Source: Paracoccus sp041927875 (GTDB lineage: Bacteria > Pseudomonadota > Alphaproteobacteria > Rhodobacterales > Rhodobacteraceae). Taken from it: a stretch of DNA of 64,000 nt. The stretch lies in the NCBI RefSeq assembly GCF_041927875.1, contig NZ_JBHFHN010000011.1. The stretch is one strand, 5' to 3'. The notes below the pieces were generated by a model. The model worked only from the letters and a program-made list of their open reading frames with translations, was not told where the DNA came from and ran no database searches. Below, in pieces: positions 43,080 through 51,926 of the stretch (position 1 is the first letter of the stretch; each line of letters begins with the position of its first letter). Made by a program: the position numbers and the translations under genes.

Positions 43080-44078
43080 TCAGTCTCCGTCGGCGGCGTT
43101 GAAGCCAAGCGTCACGCCCAGTTGGCTGGCCATCTCGGACATCGCGGCATCGCGGGCGGCATGGATCGCCTGTTGCAGGATCTCGACCCGCAGCCGGCCC
43201 TGCGGGGTCGCCACCCCGGCCAGAACCGGGTCGTTCAGCGTGTCGGCCAGCCGCTCGGCCCGGTCAAAGGCGGCGGCCGTCTGCGGCGCGTCGGGCGCAA
43301 GCGCCGTGGCCAGCGACCGCAGTCCCGTCAGCGCCTGACGGATATTGCGCAAGCTGCGGCCAGACGCGATGGCCTCGGCCCGGTCGGGGCGCGGCTTGTG
43401 AAAGCTGCCCAAGGGGCGGCCCAGCCGGTGATCGCCCAGCCGGTCCAGCCCGATCACCAGTTGCGTCAACAGCGCCTGACGCACCTCGGCCTGGGTCAGG
43501 AACGGCTTGTCTGGCCCCGGCGCGATCAGATCGGCGGCAAAGCCCTCCGTCCAGTCGGTATCGATGGCCTGCGCCTGCGCGGCCAGATCGGCGGTCGTGG
43601 CTTGCAGGAGAGAGCAGCGATAGCCCTCGGGCATGGGCGCGCCCAGCAAAAGCCGTTCGATTGCCGGAAAGCCGCGCGCCGCGACGGGCAGGTGGGCGAA
43701 GGCGGCGGGGTCGGTCACCACCGGGTCCGAGGCCTCGATCAGCGCATCCTGCGTGGGCGCCAGCCGCCCCTTGGGGTCGGGCCAGGGGTTGATCGCCTGG
43801 GCGCGGCCATCGGTCTGCATCGGCGCCAGATCCAGATGCTGCACAGCCATCCAGGCATCGAAAGCCTGGTCAAAGGGCGCGCGCAGGCGCGCCGGGTCGC
43901 AACTGTCGCCACTGGCGCGCGACAGGGCGGTGGCGGCTTTGGCAAAGGCCTGCACCTGCGGCACGATGACCTGGGTGATGGCGCGGTCGGTGACCTCATC
44001 ATCCGGGGTCTGGGCCAAGGCGGGGCTGGTGGCCATCACGAGGCCGGACAGCAGCAGGGGCAGCAGGGGGTGGCGCAT
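43080..44078 (-). CDS. Imelysin-family periplasmic protein
   Basis: 332 aa. Signal peptide MRHPLLPLLLSGLVMATSPALA-Q. Imelysin/IrpA-like helical domain with ARGFPAIERLLLG, the variant of the conserved GxPAxE motif, and DLIAPGPDKPFLTQAEVRQAL. Members of this family are linked to iron acquisition. It is co-transcribed with the DUF1513 gene. The full iron cluster of relatives (second imelysin, di-heme cytochrome) is not present. Confidence 0.88.
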   Translation of the reverse strand: MRHPLLPLLLSGLVMATSPALAQTPDDEVTDRAITQVIVPQVQAFAKAATALSRASGDSCDPARLRAPFDQAFDAWMAVQHLDLAPMQTDGRAQAINPWPDPKGRLAPTQDALIEASDPVVTDPAAFAHLPVAARGFPAIERLLLGAPMPEGYRCSLLQATTADLAAQAQAIDTDWTEGFAADLIAPGPDKPFLTQAEVRQALLTQLVIGLDRLGDHRLGRPLGSFHKPRPDRAEAIASGRSLRNIRQALTGLRSLATALAPDAPQTAAAFDRAERLADTLNDPVLAGVATPQGRLRVEILQQAIHAARDAAMSEMASQLGVTLGFNAADGD

Positions 44079-44150
44079 GGCAAGGCCTTTGGCGGCGCGG
44101 GTCGGTTGGTTGACAGATACGTTCAGGTTTGCGGGCGGTCAAGCGCCTGC

Positions 44151-44247
44151 GTGAAATGTGAAAAGCTTCACAGTTGGTGTGAAGATAGTTTATATTGGTC
44201 TAATAAAATCAAAATTATAAATCATGTTGTTCACAAGACATGTGAAC
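44151..44247. promoter_or_regulatory. Cluster of TGTGAA half-sites and AT-rich promoter before the imelysin gene
   Basis: TGTGAA at 44157-44162, inverted TTCACA at 44167-44172 (together TGTGAA-AAGC-TTCACA), a further TGTGAA from 44178, and the perfect dyad GTTCACA (44229-44235) / TGTGAAC (44241-44247) at the end of the AraC gene. An AT-rich patch (about 44188-44225) lies between them. This arrangement suits binding of the adjacent AraC-type regulator. Confidence 0.5.
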
Positions 44248-45070
44248 TTTCCTCTGCCTGCCGAAAGGCGCTTGGCGTCTGGCCGGTGGCTGCGACAAAA
44301 GCGCGGGTGAAATAGGCTGCCGATTGAAACCCGGCAGCGCGCGCGACCTCGCCCACGGCGCGGTCGGTATCGACCAGCAGGCGGCGGGCCTCGAACAGGC
44401 GGCGTTCGTGCAGCAGGTCATGGGCGCTGCGTCCACAGCTTTCGCGGCAGGCGCGACCCAGATAGGCGGGGCTGACGCCCAGGGCGGTGGCGATGTCGGT
44501 CACGTCCTGACCGGTGCGGAAAGCCTGTTCCATCGCGGCGGCAAAACGCGCGGCCATGCGTTCGGCGGCACTGGCGGGGCGCGGCGCGGCGGGGGCGGCA
44601 CTGGTCTGGCGCATGAGCCAGACGGCGATCAGCCCGCACAGGCAATCGGCGGCGCGCGCCGCGCCGGGGGAGTCAGGCTCGGCCAATTCGCGGCCCAGCC
44701 GGTCGATCCACTGGGTCAGTTCGGCCTGACGCGCCAGATCGGGCAGGCGCAGATGCGCGGGGGCGTCCGGCAGCCCGGCAAAGCCCGCTGGAAAGGTCAG
44801 CATCCAGCCCTGGGTCTGCGCCGACAGATCAAAGCCATGCAGCGTCCCGGCGGGCAGGATCAGCGCGTGATGGGCGCCGTAACCCTGCACCGTTCCCGCC
44901 AGATTGAACCGGCCCTGGCCCCGCGTGAACCAGTAAAGCACCGCCCGGTCCAGACTGCGCACCGACTCATGGCGCCATTTCGGCCCCCGCGCCAGCCGCG
45001 TGAGCGAGGCCAGCCGCGCCATCGGGTCGCGCGGATCAAGATCGGGGTCGGGGCGAAAGGCTGCGGTCAT
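44231..45070 (-). CDS. AraC-family transcriptional regulator
   Basis: 279 aa. N-terminal cupin-type effector domain (YWFTRGQGRFNLAGTVQGYG; LILPAGTLHGFDL) and C-terminal double HTH (DVTDIATALGVSPAYLGRACRES; VGEVARAAGFQSAAYFTRAF). Upstream of and in the same direction as the imelysin-DUF1513 pair, whose promoter region carries repeated TGTGAA sites, so it probably controls them. Ligand unknown. Confidence 0.9.
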   Translation of the reverse strand: MTAAFRPDPDLDPRDPMARLASLTRLARGPKWRHESVRSLDRAVLYWFTRGQGRFNLAGTVQGYGAHHALILPAGTLHGFDLSAQTQGWMLTFPAGFAGLPDAPAHLRLPDLARQAELTQWIDRLGRELAEPDSPGAARAADCLCGLIAVWLMRQTSAAPAAPRPASAAERMAARFAAAMEQAFRTGQDVTDIATALGVSPAYLGRACRESCGRSAHDLLHERRLFEARRLLVDTDRAVGEVARAAGFQSAAYFTRAFVAATGQTPSAFRQAEESSHVL

Positions 45071-45142
45071 GGGCCATCCGGTTCCGTTGCTGCCGCGACG
45101 ATAGGCGCAAGGGCGGCGCGAGGCCAGCCTGAACGCAACGGT

Positions 45143-46045
45143 TCAGCCCGCGACCTGCACCGACCCGGCGATCTTTCGCCAATCGCCCATCCGGGCGCGG
45201 AACCAGGTGCGCTGTCGCTTGGCATATTGGCGGGTGATGATGACCGCGCGGTCGCGCGCCTGATCAAGCGTTATCTGGCCGCGCAGATGGGCGATCAGCT
45301 CGGGTGCGCCATGGGCCTTGGCCCAAAGCTGCGTGGCGTCCCAATGGTGCAGGTTCGCGCGCACCTCATCCAGGGCGCCTGCCGCCAGCATCGCGTCAAA
45401 ACGGGCGGCGATGCGGTGGGCAAGGGCGTCCGGCGGGGTGTCGATCACCAGCCGCAGCGCGCTGCCCGGGGTCAGCAGCGGCGGCGGCGTGTCGGCCTGC
45501 CAGTCGGCCAGGCCGCGCCCGGTGGCGGTCAGCACCTCCCACGCGCGCTGGATGCGCACCGGGTTCTGGCGGTCGATGCGGGCAGCGGTGGCGGGGTCAA
45601 GCTCGGCCAGCAAAGCCGCGGGGCCTTCGCGGCGCAGGCGGTCATCGGCACGGGCGCGGATGGCGGGCGGTGTTTCGGGGATCGCGGCCAGCCCTTCGGT
45701 CAAGGCGGTCAGGTAAAGCCCGGTGCCGCCGGTGATGATCAGCCGGCCCGGCCCGGCCAGCAGCGGCGCCAGATCGCGCAGCCAATGGCCGACCGAATAG
45801 GGCTGGCCCGGCGCGACATGTCCGTAAAGCCGGTGCGGGGCGGCGGCCTCATCATCGGGCGAGGGGCGGGCGGTCAGCACCCGCCAGTTCGACCAGACTT
45901 GCAGCGCATCGGCATTGACCACGATACCGCCCGCCGCCTGTGCAATCGCCAAGGCCAGGGCCGACTTGCCGCTGGCCGTCGGCCCGGCGATCAGCACCGG
46001 CCGGTCGCGGCCCGCCGCCGTCAGAATGTCGCAAAGCGCCGTCAT
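45143..46045 (-). CDS. miaA: tRNA dimethylallyltransferase
   Basis: 300 aa. Adds the isopentenyl group to A37 of tRNAs reading UNN codons. P-loop AGPTASGKSALALAIA near the N-terminus, VVNADALQVW, ITGGTGLYL, RIDRQNPVRIQRAWEV and TRQYAKRQRTWFRAR are all diagnostic. Start ATG 46045 begins the family N-terminus although the ribosome site is weak (TGGAAC). Divergent from pyrH across 84 bp. Confidence 0.96.
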   Translation of the reverse strand: MTALCDILTAAGRDRPVLIAGPTASGKSALALAIAQAAGGIVVNADALQVWSNWRVLTARPSPDDEAAAPHRLYGHVAPGQPYSVGHWLRDLAPLLAGPGRLIITGGTGLYLTALTEGLAAIPETPPAIRARADDRLRREGPAALLAELDPATAARIDRQNPVRIQRAWEVLTATGRGLADWQADTPPPLLTPGSALRLVIDTPPDALAHRIAARFDAMLAAGALDEVRANLHHWDATQLWAKAHGAPELIAHLRGQITLDQARDRAVIITRQYAKRQRTWFRARMGDWRKIAGSVQVAG

Positions 46046-46129
46046 AGTTCCATCACGCCCATTGATCCGACGCCCCTTTTGGGACAGTTTGCGCGCCAAT
46101 GAAACCCGCCAGTGATGCAGGAGCCCGCG

Positions 46130-46861
46130 ATGAAAAAGCCCTTGGCCGAGAATGTGACCTACAAGCGGGTGATGCTGAAAATCTCGGGTGAGGCGCTGAT
46201 GGGCGACCAGGGCTATGGCCTGCACCCGCCGACCGTGGCGCGCATCGCCGCCGAGGTGAAGTCGGTGCATGATCTTGGGGTCGAGATCTGCATGGTGATC
46301 GGCGGCGGCAATATCTTTCGCGGCCTGTCCGGGTCGGCGCAGGGGATGGAGCGCGCCACCGCCGATTACATGGGGATGCTGGCGACCGTCATGAACGCGC
46401 TTGGGATGCAGGCCGCGCTGGAGGCCGAGGGCATCCACACCCGCGTCATTTCCGCGATCCGCATGGATGAGGTGGCCGAGCCGTATATCCGCCGCCGCGC
46501 CATCCGCCACCTGGAGAAAAAGCGCGTCTGCATCTTTGCGGCGGGCACCGGCAACCCCTATTTCACCACCGACACGGCGGCGACGCTGCGCGCCAATGAA
46601 ATGGGCTGTCAGGCGATCTTCAAGGGCACCAAGGTCGATGGCGTCTATGACAAGGATCCGAAAAAGCACGCCGATGCAAAGCGTTACGACGAAGTGAGCT
46701 ATGATGAGGTGCTGCAAAAGCACCTGGGCGTAATGGATGCAAGCGCGATTGCCTTGGCGCGCGACAACCACCTTCCGATCGTGGTCTTCTCGCTGGATGA
46801 GCCGGGGGGCTTCCGCGCCATTCTGGCCGGGCAGGGCACCTATACCCGCGTGCAGGACTGA
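46130..46861 (+). CDS. pyrH: UMP kinase
   Basis: 243 aa hexameric amino-acid-kinase-fold enzyme making UDP. VMLKISGEALMGDQGYG, VIGGGNIFRG, FAAGTGNPYFTTDTAA and KVDGVYDKDPKK are diagnostic. ATG 46130 is chosen because AGGAG lies 6 bases upstream; the in-frame ATG at 46112 would place that site inside the gene. In many bacteria frr follows; here it does not. Confidence 0.97.
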   Translation: MKKPLAENVTYKRVMLKISGEALMGDQGYGLHPPTVARIAAEVKSVHDLGVEICMVIGGGNIFRGLSGSAQGMERATADYMGMLATVMNALGMQAALEAEGIHTRVISAIRMDEVAEPYIRRRAIRHLEKKRVCIFAAGTGNPYFTTDTAATLRANEMGCQAIFKGTKVDGVYDKDPKKHADAKRYDEVSYDEVLQKHLGVMDASAIALARDNHLPIVVFSLDEPGGFRAILAGQGTYTRVQD

Positions 46862-46878
46862 CGGTCAGCGTCGCGTCT

Positions 46879-46900
46879 GAGTATTCATGAACAGAAGAAG
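46879..46900. repeat. Diverged copy of the AAATAC extragenic motif
   Basis: GAGTATTCATGAACAGAAG, the reverse of CTTCTG...GAATACTC, directly before the pyrH terminator; the weakest member of the motif family described at 7561-7619. Confidence 0.35.
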
Positions 46901-46904
46901 CTGG

Positions 46905-46928
46905 CAGGGCGTCCCTGGGGGCGCCCTG
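46905..46928. terminator. Terminator between pyrH and dcd
   Basis: CAGGGCG (46905-46911) pairs with CGCCCTG (46922-46928), followed by TTGCG; placed between convergent genes. Confidence 0.7.
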
Positions 46929-46942
46929 TTGCGTGTCGGCGG

Positions 46943-48052
46943 TCAGCGGGCGCGGAAATGTTTGGACAGTTTCAGCCCCTGGCCCTGATAGTTCGAGGCG
47001 ATGCCCGCGCCGTAAAGCCGCTGCGGCGGGCTGGCCATGCGTTCGTAAACCAGTCGACCAACGATCTGTCCATCCTCCAGCACGAAGGGGGCCTCGTGGC
47101 AGCGCACCTCAAGCACGCCGCGCGATCCCGCGCCGCCCGCCTGCGAATGGCCGAAACCGGGGTCGAAGAAGCCCGCGTAATGCACCCGGAACTCACCCAC
47201 CATGGCCAGGAAGGGGGCCATTTCGGCGGCATAGTCGGGCGGGATCGTCACCGCCTCGCGTGAGACGAGGATGTAGAAGGCGCCGGGGTCAAGGATGATC
47301 TGGCGCGCGGTGGTGCGCACCGGTTCCCAGAAATCGGCGGGGTCGTAATGGTTCAAGAGGCCCAGGTCGATGACGCCGGTATGGGGTTTGGCGCGCCAGC
47401 CGACCAGATCGCCGGGGCCGGGGCGCAGGTCGACCGAAAAGCCAAGCCCGTGGTCGATCACCGCTGCGCCATCGACCAGCGGGCTTTCCTGATGCAGGGC
47501 GCGCAGGGCGGCGTCATCCAGCACCGCTTGGCCCTGGCGGAATCGGATCTGGTTCAGCCGCATGCCGGGGCGGACGAGGACCGAGAAGCTGCGCGGGCAG
47601 ATCTCGGCGTAAAGCGGGCCGGTATAGCCGGGGGGGATGCGGTCAAACTCGGTCCCGTCGTCGCTGATCACGCGGGTCAGCAGGTCAACCCGCCCGGTCG
47701 AGCTTTTGGCATTGGCAATGGCGCTGATGCCCGGCGGCAGGGCCAGCGATTCCATCAGCGGCACCAGATAGACGCAGCCCTTTTCCAGCACCGCGCCGGG
47801 GGTCAGGTCCATGTGGTGCATCTGGAAATCGGCCAGCCGGTCAGCCACGCGCCGCCCCTTGCCCGCCAGGAACGAGGCGCGGATGCGCCAGGCGCCGGTG
47901 CCAAGGCGCAGGTCTAGGCTTGCGGGCTGGATCTGGTCGGCGGCGGGCGGAGCGGTCAGGGTGATGGCGCCCCGGTCGATCAGCGCGGCAATGGCGTGAT
48001 CGGGCAGCACGCCCGGATCGGCGGGCAGCGGATTGGCAGCAGATTGGGACAT
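46943..48052 (-). CDS. dcd: 2'-deoxycytidine 5'-triphosphate deaminase (long, tandem-domain form)
   Basis: 369 aa, about twice E. coli Dcd, matching the long alphaproteobacterial form with two dUTPase-fold repeats. First repeat: IQPASLDLRLGTGAWRIRAS and SSTGRVDLLTRVISD (the catalytic SSTGR loop); second: VSREAVTIPPDYAAEM and FFDPGFGH. It makes dUTP for thymidylate synthesis. ATG 48052 with GGGGGG upstream; the open frame extends into the tRNA-Pro gene, but that part is not coding. Confidence 0.9.
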   Translation of the reverse strand: MSQSAANPLPADPGVLPDHAIAALIDRGAITLTAPPAADQIQPASLDLRLGTGAWRIRASFLAGKGRRVADRLADFQMHHMDLTPGAVLEKGCVYLVPLMESLALPPGISAIANAKSSTGRVDLLTRVISDDGTEFDRIPPGYTGPLYAEICPRSFSVLVRPGMRLNQIRFRQGQAVLDDAALRALHQESPLVDGAAVIDHGLGFSVDLRPGPGDLVGWRAKPHTGVIDLGLLNHYDPADFWEPVRTTARQIILDPGAFYILVSREAVTIPPDYAAEMAPFLAMVGEFRVHYAGFFDPGFGHSQAGGAGSRGVLEVRCHEAPFVLEDGQIVGRLVYERMASPPQRLYGAGIASNYQGQGLKLSKHFRAR

Positions 48053-48072
48053 GATCCCCCCTGGAAACGAAG

Positions 48073-48100
48073 AACGCCCACCCCGGATGGGATGGGCGTT
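48073..48100 (-). terminator. Terminator after tRNA-Pro
   Basis: Stem AACGCCCA (48073-48080) / TGGGCGTT (48093-48100) just downstream of the tRNA on the minus strand, followed there by CTTCG. Confidence 0.8.
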
Positions 48101-48107
48101 TCTAAAA

Positions 48108-48185
48108 TGGTCGGGCCGGCGAGATTCGAACTCGCGACCTTCCGCCCCCCAGACGGACGCGCTAACCAGACTGCGCCACGGCCCG
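48108..48185 (-). tRNA. tRNA-Pro (anticodon GGG)
   Basis: Cloverleaf readable on the minus strand: acceptor CGGGCCG / CGGCCCG, D stem GCGC/GCGC, anticodon stem TCCGT/GCGGA with loop CTGGGGG, T arm GCGAG-TTCGAAT-CTCGC, encoded CCA end. A TTATAC -10-like box lies just upstream. Confidence 0.97.
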
Positions 48186-48328
48186 ACCCGTGCCGTATAA
48201 GGCCAGATCGGGGGGAAGGGCAAGCGGTTCGGCAGGATTTTTTCGCGCCGGGCGCGCGGAGCGGATTTTACAGCGCAGGCAAGGGCTTCGCTGGCGGGTT
48301 CGGTGCTGGTGCTGGCGGCAGCGGGGGC

Positions 48329-49273
48329 TTAGCGTGCGGCGGCCTGACCGGCGGATGCGGCCTGATCCGCCAGATCGCGCAGATCCTGCGCTAGGGCCGC
48401 CAGATCGGCGCGGGTCTGGGGCGTCGCGGGCTGATCCTGAACCGCCTGGTCGATACGGGCAAGCGCATGGCCAAGCCGGGCCAGCCGGTCGGCCATCGGA
48501 TCGCTGAAGCGCGGCGGCGTCGCCGGGGCGGCGGGGCGGGCACGCGGCGCGGTCGGGGCAGGGGCGGGAGCGGCGGGCGGCAGGTCCGGGAACAGCGGCA
48601 GGCTGGCCGGTGCGGGGCCGCGACGTTGCGCGGGCGGCGCTTCGGCCTGCGCGCCGGAGTCGCGCGCAGGGTCGGGCTGAGGTGGCGCGACAGCCTCGGG
48701 CGTAGTGTCGGCCTGAGGTGGCGCTACATACTCGGGTGCGGGATCGGCCTGAGGTGCCGCGTCATCCTGGGGCGCGTGATCTTCAGCGTCGGTCGTCGCC
48801 TCACCCTCAGGCGCAGGGTCGGCCTGAGGTGTCACTTCATCCTCGACCGCGCGTTCGGCCTGCGGGGCAACACCCGCCTGTGCCTCGACCGCCACCACGG
48901 GCGCGCCTTCGGCTTCGGGCTGCGCCTCGACATGCGCGACGTCGGCGCCGCGCCGCGCCGGCTTGCGCGCGGGCTCGGGCAGCGGCGGCTGGGCATCCAG
49001 CCAGGCCTGCCCCTCGGTGCGCAGTGCGGCCACGCCCTGTTCGGCCAGCCGCTTTTGCACGCCGCGCGTTGTCAGACCCTCATCCTGCAACAGGATGCGC
49101 AGGCCCGCCATCAGCGACAGATCCTCGGGCCGGTAATAGCGCCGCCCGCCCGCGCCCTTGATCGGCGCGACCTGCACGAAACGCTGCTCCCAGAACCGCA
49201 GCACATGCGGGGCCACGCCCAGAATGGACGCGACCTCGGCGATGGTGCGAAAGGCCTGGGCGGATTTCTGCAT
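48329..49273 (-). CDS. MerR-family regulator with long Pro/Ala/Glu linker
   Basis: 314 aa. N-terminal MerR winged helix (FRTIAEVASILGVAPHVLRFWEQRFVQVAPIKGAGGRRYYRPED) followed by a long low-complexity region (about 95-265) with imperfect repeats PQADPAPE / PPQADTTPE and a helical C-terminus. This MerR type after ihfA is common in Rhodobacteraceae; target unknown. It starts 12 bp after the ihfA stop. Confidence 0.88.
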   Translation of the reverse strand: MQKSAQAFRTIAEVASILGVAPHVLRFWEQRFVQVAPIKGAGGRRYYRPEDLSLMAGLRILLQDEGLTTRGVQKRLAEQGVAALRTEGQAWLDAQPPLPEPARKPARRGADVAHVEAQPEAEGAPVVAVEAQAGVAPQAERAVEDEVTPQADPAPEGEATTDAEDHAPQDDAAPQADPAPEYVAPPQADTTPEAVAPPQPDPARDSGAQAEAPPAQRRGPAPASLPLFPDLPPAAPAPAPTAPRARPAAPATPPRFSDPMADRLARLGHALARIDQAVQDQPATPQTRADLAALAQDLRDLADQAASAGQAAAR

Positions 49274-49285
49274 CTCGCCCCCGGA

Positions 49286-49588
49286 TCAGCCGCGGTTGCC
49301 CTGCGCCACGCGGTCCTTCATCAGATGCGAGGGGCGGAACGACAGCACCCGGCGCGGGCTGATCGGCACTTCCTCGCCGGTCTTGGGGTTGCGACCCATG
49401 CGCGGCGCCTTTTCGCGGATCGAGAAGGTGCCGAAGGACGAGATCTTGACCGTCTCGCCATCCGCCAGTGCGTCCGAGACGAAGCCCAGCACCTGTTCGA
49501 CCAGCGCCGCGGATTCATTGCGCGACAGGCCCACGTCGCGGAATACGGCCTCGGACAGGTCCATCCGGGTCAGGGTCTTGTCGCTCAT
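49286..49588 (-). CDS. ihfA: Integration host factor subunit alpha
   Basis: 100 aa HU/IHF fold: LTRMDLSEAVFRDVGLSRNES, VKISSFGTFSIREKAPRMGRNPKTGEEVPI and RRVLSFRPSHLMKDRV. It has the IHF-alpha rather than HU pattern. Bends DNA at specific sites in transcription and recombination. GAAGGTG precedes the ATG; followed by the merR gene. Confidence 0.96.
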   Translation of the reverse strand: MSDKTLTRMDLSEAVFRDVGLSRNESAALVEQVLGFVSDALADGETVKISSFGTFSIREKAPRMGRNPKTGEEVPISPRRVLSFRPSHLMKDRVAQGNRG

Positions 49589-49732
49589 CTGCGCACCTTC
49601 GGGTCGATTTCATCCATATTTTCCGAAAGATGGGTTTTTTCGGGGGGCAAGTCAACCGTCACGCCCGGCTGTCGGGATTTGATTTGCGACGGCCCCGGCA
49701 CCATATTGCGGATGCAGGAAATGGGGGGTGCC

Positions 49733-50005
49733 ATGGCAGGTGGATGGGCGCGGGATGAGGCGGTCAGTGACCAGATCGAAACCTCGATCGCCGAGGCCCT
49801 GGCACGGCAGCGCGCGCGGCGCGGCGCGCAGGCGGGCGAGGGGCTGGCCGAATGCGCCGAATGCGGCGACGAGATTCCCCCGGCGCGGCGTCAGGCGGTG
49901 CCGGGCGTTCGGCTGTGCATCGCCTGTCAGGGCGCGCGCGACCGCAGCTTTCGCCCCGTGGGCGGCATCAACCGGCGCGGGTCCAAGGACAGTCAGTTGA
50001 AATAG
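49733..50005 (+). CDS. DksA/TraR-type C4 zinc-finger protein
   Basis: 90 aa. C-terminal C4 zinc finger CAECGDEIPPARRQAVPG then CIACQ, as in the short TraR/YbiI group of DksA-like proteins; the N-terminal helix (DQIETSIAEALARQRARRG) is short, without the coiled coil of full DksA. May bind RNA polymerase. ATG 49733 follows GGGGGG; in-frame ATGs at 49712 and 49721 are alternatives. Opposite in strand to the ihfA-fabH genes around it. Confidence 0.85.
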   Translation: MAGGWARDEAVSDQIETSIAEALARQRARRGAQAGEGLAECAECGDEIPPARRQAVPGVRLCIACQGARDRSFRPVGGINRRGSKDSQLK

Positions 50006-50239
50006 TCGCCCTTGGCGCGCGAATCGCGGCCCCGGCAGTCGCTGCGATTCGCCGTGCCTTCCGCTGCGCCTTCACGGCCCGCGTGCAAATGCCGCCGCAT
50101 CCCGCACGTCATGCGTGAAAAACTGAACGGTCAGTTATCGACAATTAACGCCCTGTTATAATTCATTAAAAATGGTCGATTCGTCCGTGACTCTGGTCCT
50201 GTGCGGGGGTTAGCTGTGGCCAACCGCAGGAGATTGACG

Positions 50240-50905
50240 ATGAAAACCTTTGCCTTGTCGCTGGCCATTGGCCTGACCGCCGCCACCGCCGTTCTGGCGC
50301 AAGAGGTGATGCCGCGCCCCTGCGACCGCTGGTGCGGCACCTTTGTCGGCGGGCAGTTGGGGGCGCAGGTTGCGGGGAAAGACCGGTTCGGGCTTGAGGT
50401 CGGACGCCGCATGGCGACCCCCGGCACGCTGGACATGCGCGGCCTGACGGGTGATCTGCATGTCGGCCATCGCTGGGATGCGGGCAGCAGCTTCATCGTC
50501 GGGGCCGAACTGAAGCTGGGCTTCAGCCGCGCCGATGATTCGTTCACCATGGCCGCGCCGGTCGGCGGCCTGTCGGGCACCGTCGAACAGGCGATGAAGC
50601 AATCCTTGTTCCTGCGCGGCACCCTCGGGCGCGAGGTGTACGACGACACGCTGGGCTACGTCACCGCCGGCTTCGGCCGGGTAAACGTCAAGACCACCGC
50701 CAGCACCGGCCAGGTCATCGACCAGGATTACAACGGCTATTCAGTGGGCTTCGGCATGGAGCGCCCGATCAACGACCGGCTGTCGGCCTACGGCGAATAT
50801 GAATATCGCAATTTCGGCAAATCGACGGTCGGGATCGGAAGCGCGACCACCCGCATCACGCCGAAAAGCCATGTGCTGAACCTGGGTCTGAACTACCGCT
50901 TCTGA
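50240..50905 (+). CDS. Outer-membrane beta-barrel protein (Omp25-like)
   Basis: 221 aa with signal peptide (MKTFALSLAIGLTAATAVLA-QE). The mature part has two Cys (CDRWCGTF), alternating strands (FVGGQLGAQVAG; GDLHVGHRWDAGSSFIVGAELKLGF; YGEYEYRNFG) and terminal Phe (LNLGLNYRF), as in porin-like OMPs. AGGAG precedes ATG 50240, and an AT-rich upstream region (about 50135-50175) probably holds its promoter. With the DksA-like gene it interrupts an otherwise minus-strand block. Confidence 0.88.
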   Translation: MKTFALSLAIGLTAATAVLAQEVMPRPCDRWCGTFVGGQLGAQVAGKDRFGLEVGRRMATPGTLDMRGLTGDLHVGHRWDAGSSFIVGAELKLGFSRADDSFTMAAPVGGLSGTVEQAMKQSLFLRGTLGREVYDDTLGYVTAGFGRVNVKTTASTGQVIDQDYNGYSVGFGMERPINDRLSAYGEYEYRNFGKSTVGIGSATTRITPKSHVLNLGLNYRF

Positions 50906-50913
50906 CCCTTGGC

Positions 50914-50934
50914 GCGCCCGGTGCTGCCGGGTGC
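50914..50934. terminator. Hairpin between the OMP gene and fabH
   Basis: GCGCCCGG (50914-50921) / CCGGGTGC (50927-50934) with one G-T pair, in the 32-bp gap between convergent stops. Confidence 0.6.
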
Positions 50935-50937
50935 CGC

Positions 50938-51912
50938 CTACCAGCGCAGGACGACCGCGCCCCAGGCCAGACCGCCGCCGATCGCCTCGGTCACGATCAG
51001 GTGGCCCTGTTGGATCTGGCCGCGCGCCTTGCCCACCGACAACGCCAGCGGGATCGAGGCCGCCGAGGTATTGCCGTGATCGGGCACCGTCACCACGACT
51101 TTCGACATCGGCAGGCCCATCTTCTGCGCGGTCGCGGCGATGATGCGCAGATTGGCCTGATGCGGCACCAGCCAGTCGACATCGCCATCGCTCAGCCCCG
51201 CCTTGGCCAGGGCCGCCTCGGCGGTCAGCGCCAGCTTTTCGACGGCATGGCGGAACAGCACATTGCCCTGCATCCGCAGCACGCCCGCGGTGCCGGTGCT
51301 GGACACGCCGCCATCGACATACAGAATGTCGCGCTGCCGCCCGTCGCTGTTCAGATCGACCGCCAGAATGCCGCGATCGTCGGCGCTGCCGGTGCCGGGC
51401 TGGGCCTCAAGCACCAGGGCGCCCGCGCCATCGCCGAACAGCACGCAGGTGGCGCGGTCGGTCCAGTCCATGATGCGGCTGAAGGTCTCGGCCCCGATCA
51501 CCATGACGCGCCGCGCAAGGCCCGCGACGATCATCGCATGGGCATTGGCAAGCGCATAGACAAAGCCTGCGCAGACCGCCTGCACGTCATAGGCAAAGCC
51601 GCGATCCATCCCCAGCCCCGCCTGCACCATGGTGGCGACCGAGGGAAAGGTCAGATCGGGGGTCGAGGTGGCGACGATCACAGCATCCAGATCGCTGGCC
51701 TGAAGCCCGGCATCGGCAAGCGCGGCCTGCCCGGCAGCGATCGCTAGCATGGATGTGGTCTGCCCCTCGGCGGCGATATGGCGGCGTTCGATCCCCGACC
51801 TTGTGCGGATCCACTCGTCCGAGGTGTCCAGCCGCGCTTCGAACTCGGCGTTTTCCATCACGCGCGCGGGCAGGTAATGGCCCACGCCGCGCACCACGGC
51901 TCTGATCGTCAT
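50938..51912 (-). CDS. fabH: Beta-ketoacyl-ACP synthase III
   Basis: 324 aa. Starts fatty acid synthesis by condensing acetyl-CoA with malonyl-ACP. Nucleophile C114 (AVCAGF), PHQAN His and HGNTSAAS Asn form the catalytic triad. Start ATG 51912, 14 bp after plsX. Part of rpmF-plsX-fabH, the usual ribosome/phospholipid/fatty-acid operon. Confidence 0.97.
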   Translation of the reverse strand: MTIRAVVRGVGHYLPARVMENAEFEARLDTSDEWIRTRSGIERRHIAAEGQTTSMLAIAAGQAALADAGLQASDLDAVIVATSTPDLTFPSVATMVQAGLGMDRGFAYDVQAVCAGFVYALANAHAMIVAGLARRVMVIGAETFSRIMDWTDRATCVLFGDGAGALVLEAQPGTGSADDRGILAVDLNSDGRQRDILYVDGGVSSTGTAGVLRMQGNVLFRHAVEKLALTAEAALAKAGLSDGDVDWLVPHQANLRIIAATAQKMGLPMSKVVVTVPDHGNTSAASIPLALSVGKARGQIQQGHLIVTEAIGGGLAWGAVVLRW

Positions 51913-51926
51913 CGCACTTCCCGGTC

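Noticed and set aside
46943..48223. Start of dcd at 48223
   Set aside because: The extra 57 codons run through the tRNA-Pro gene and its terminator; GGGGGG before ATG 48052 marks the real start.
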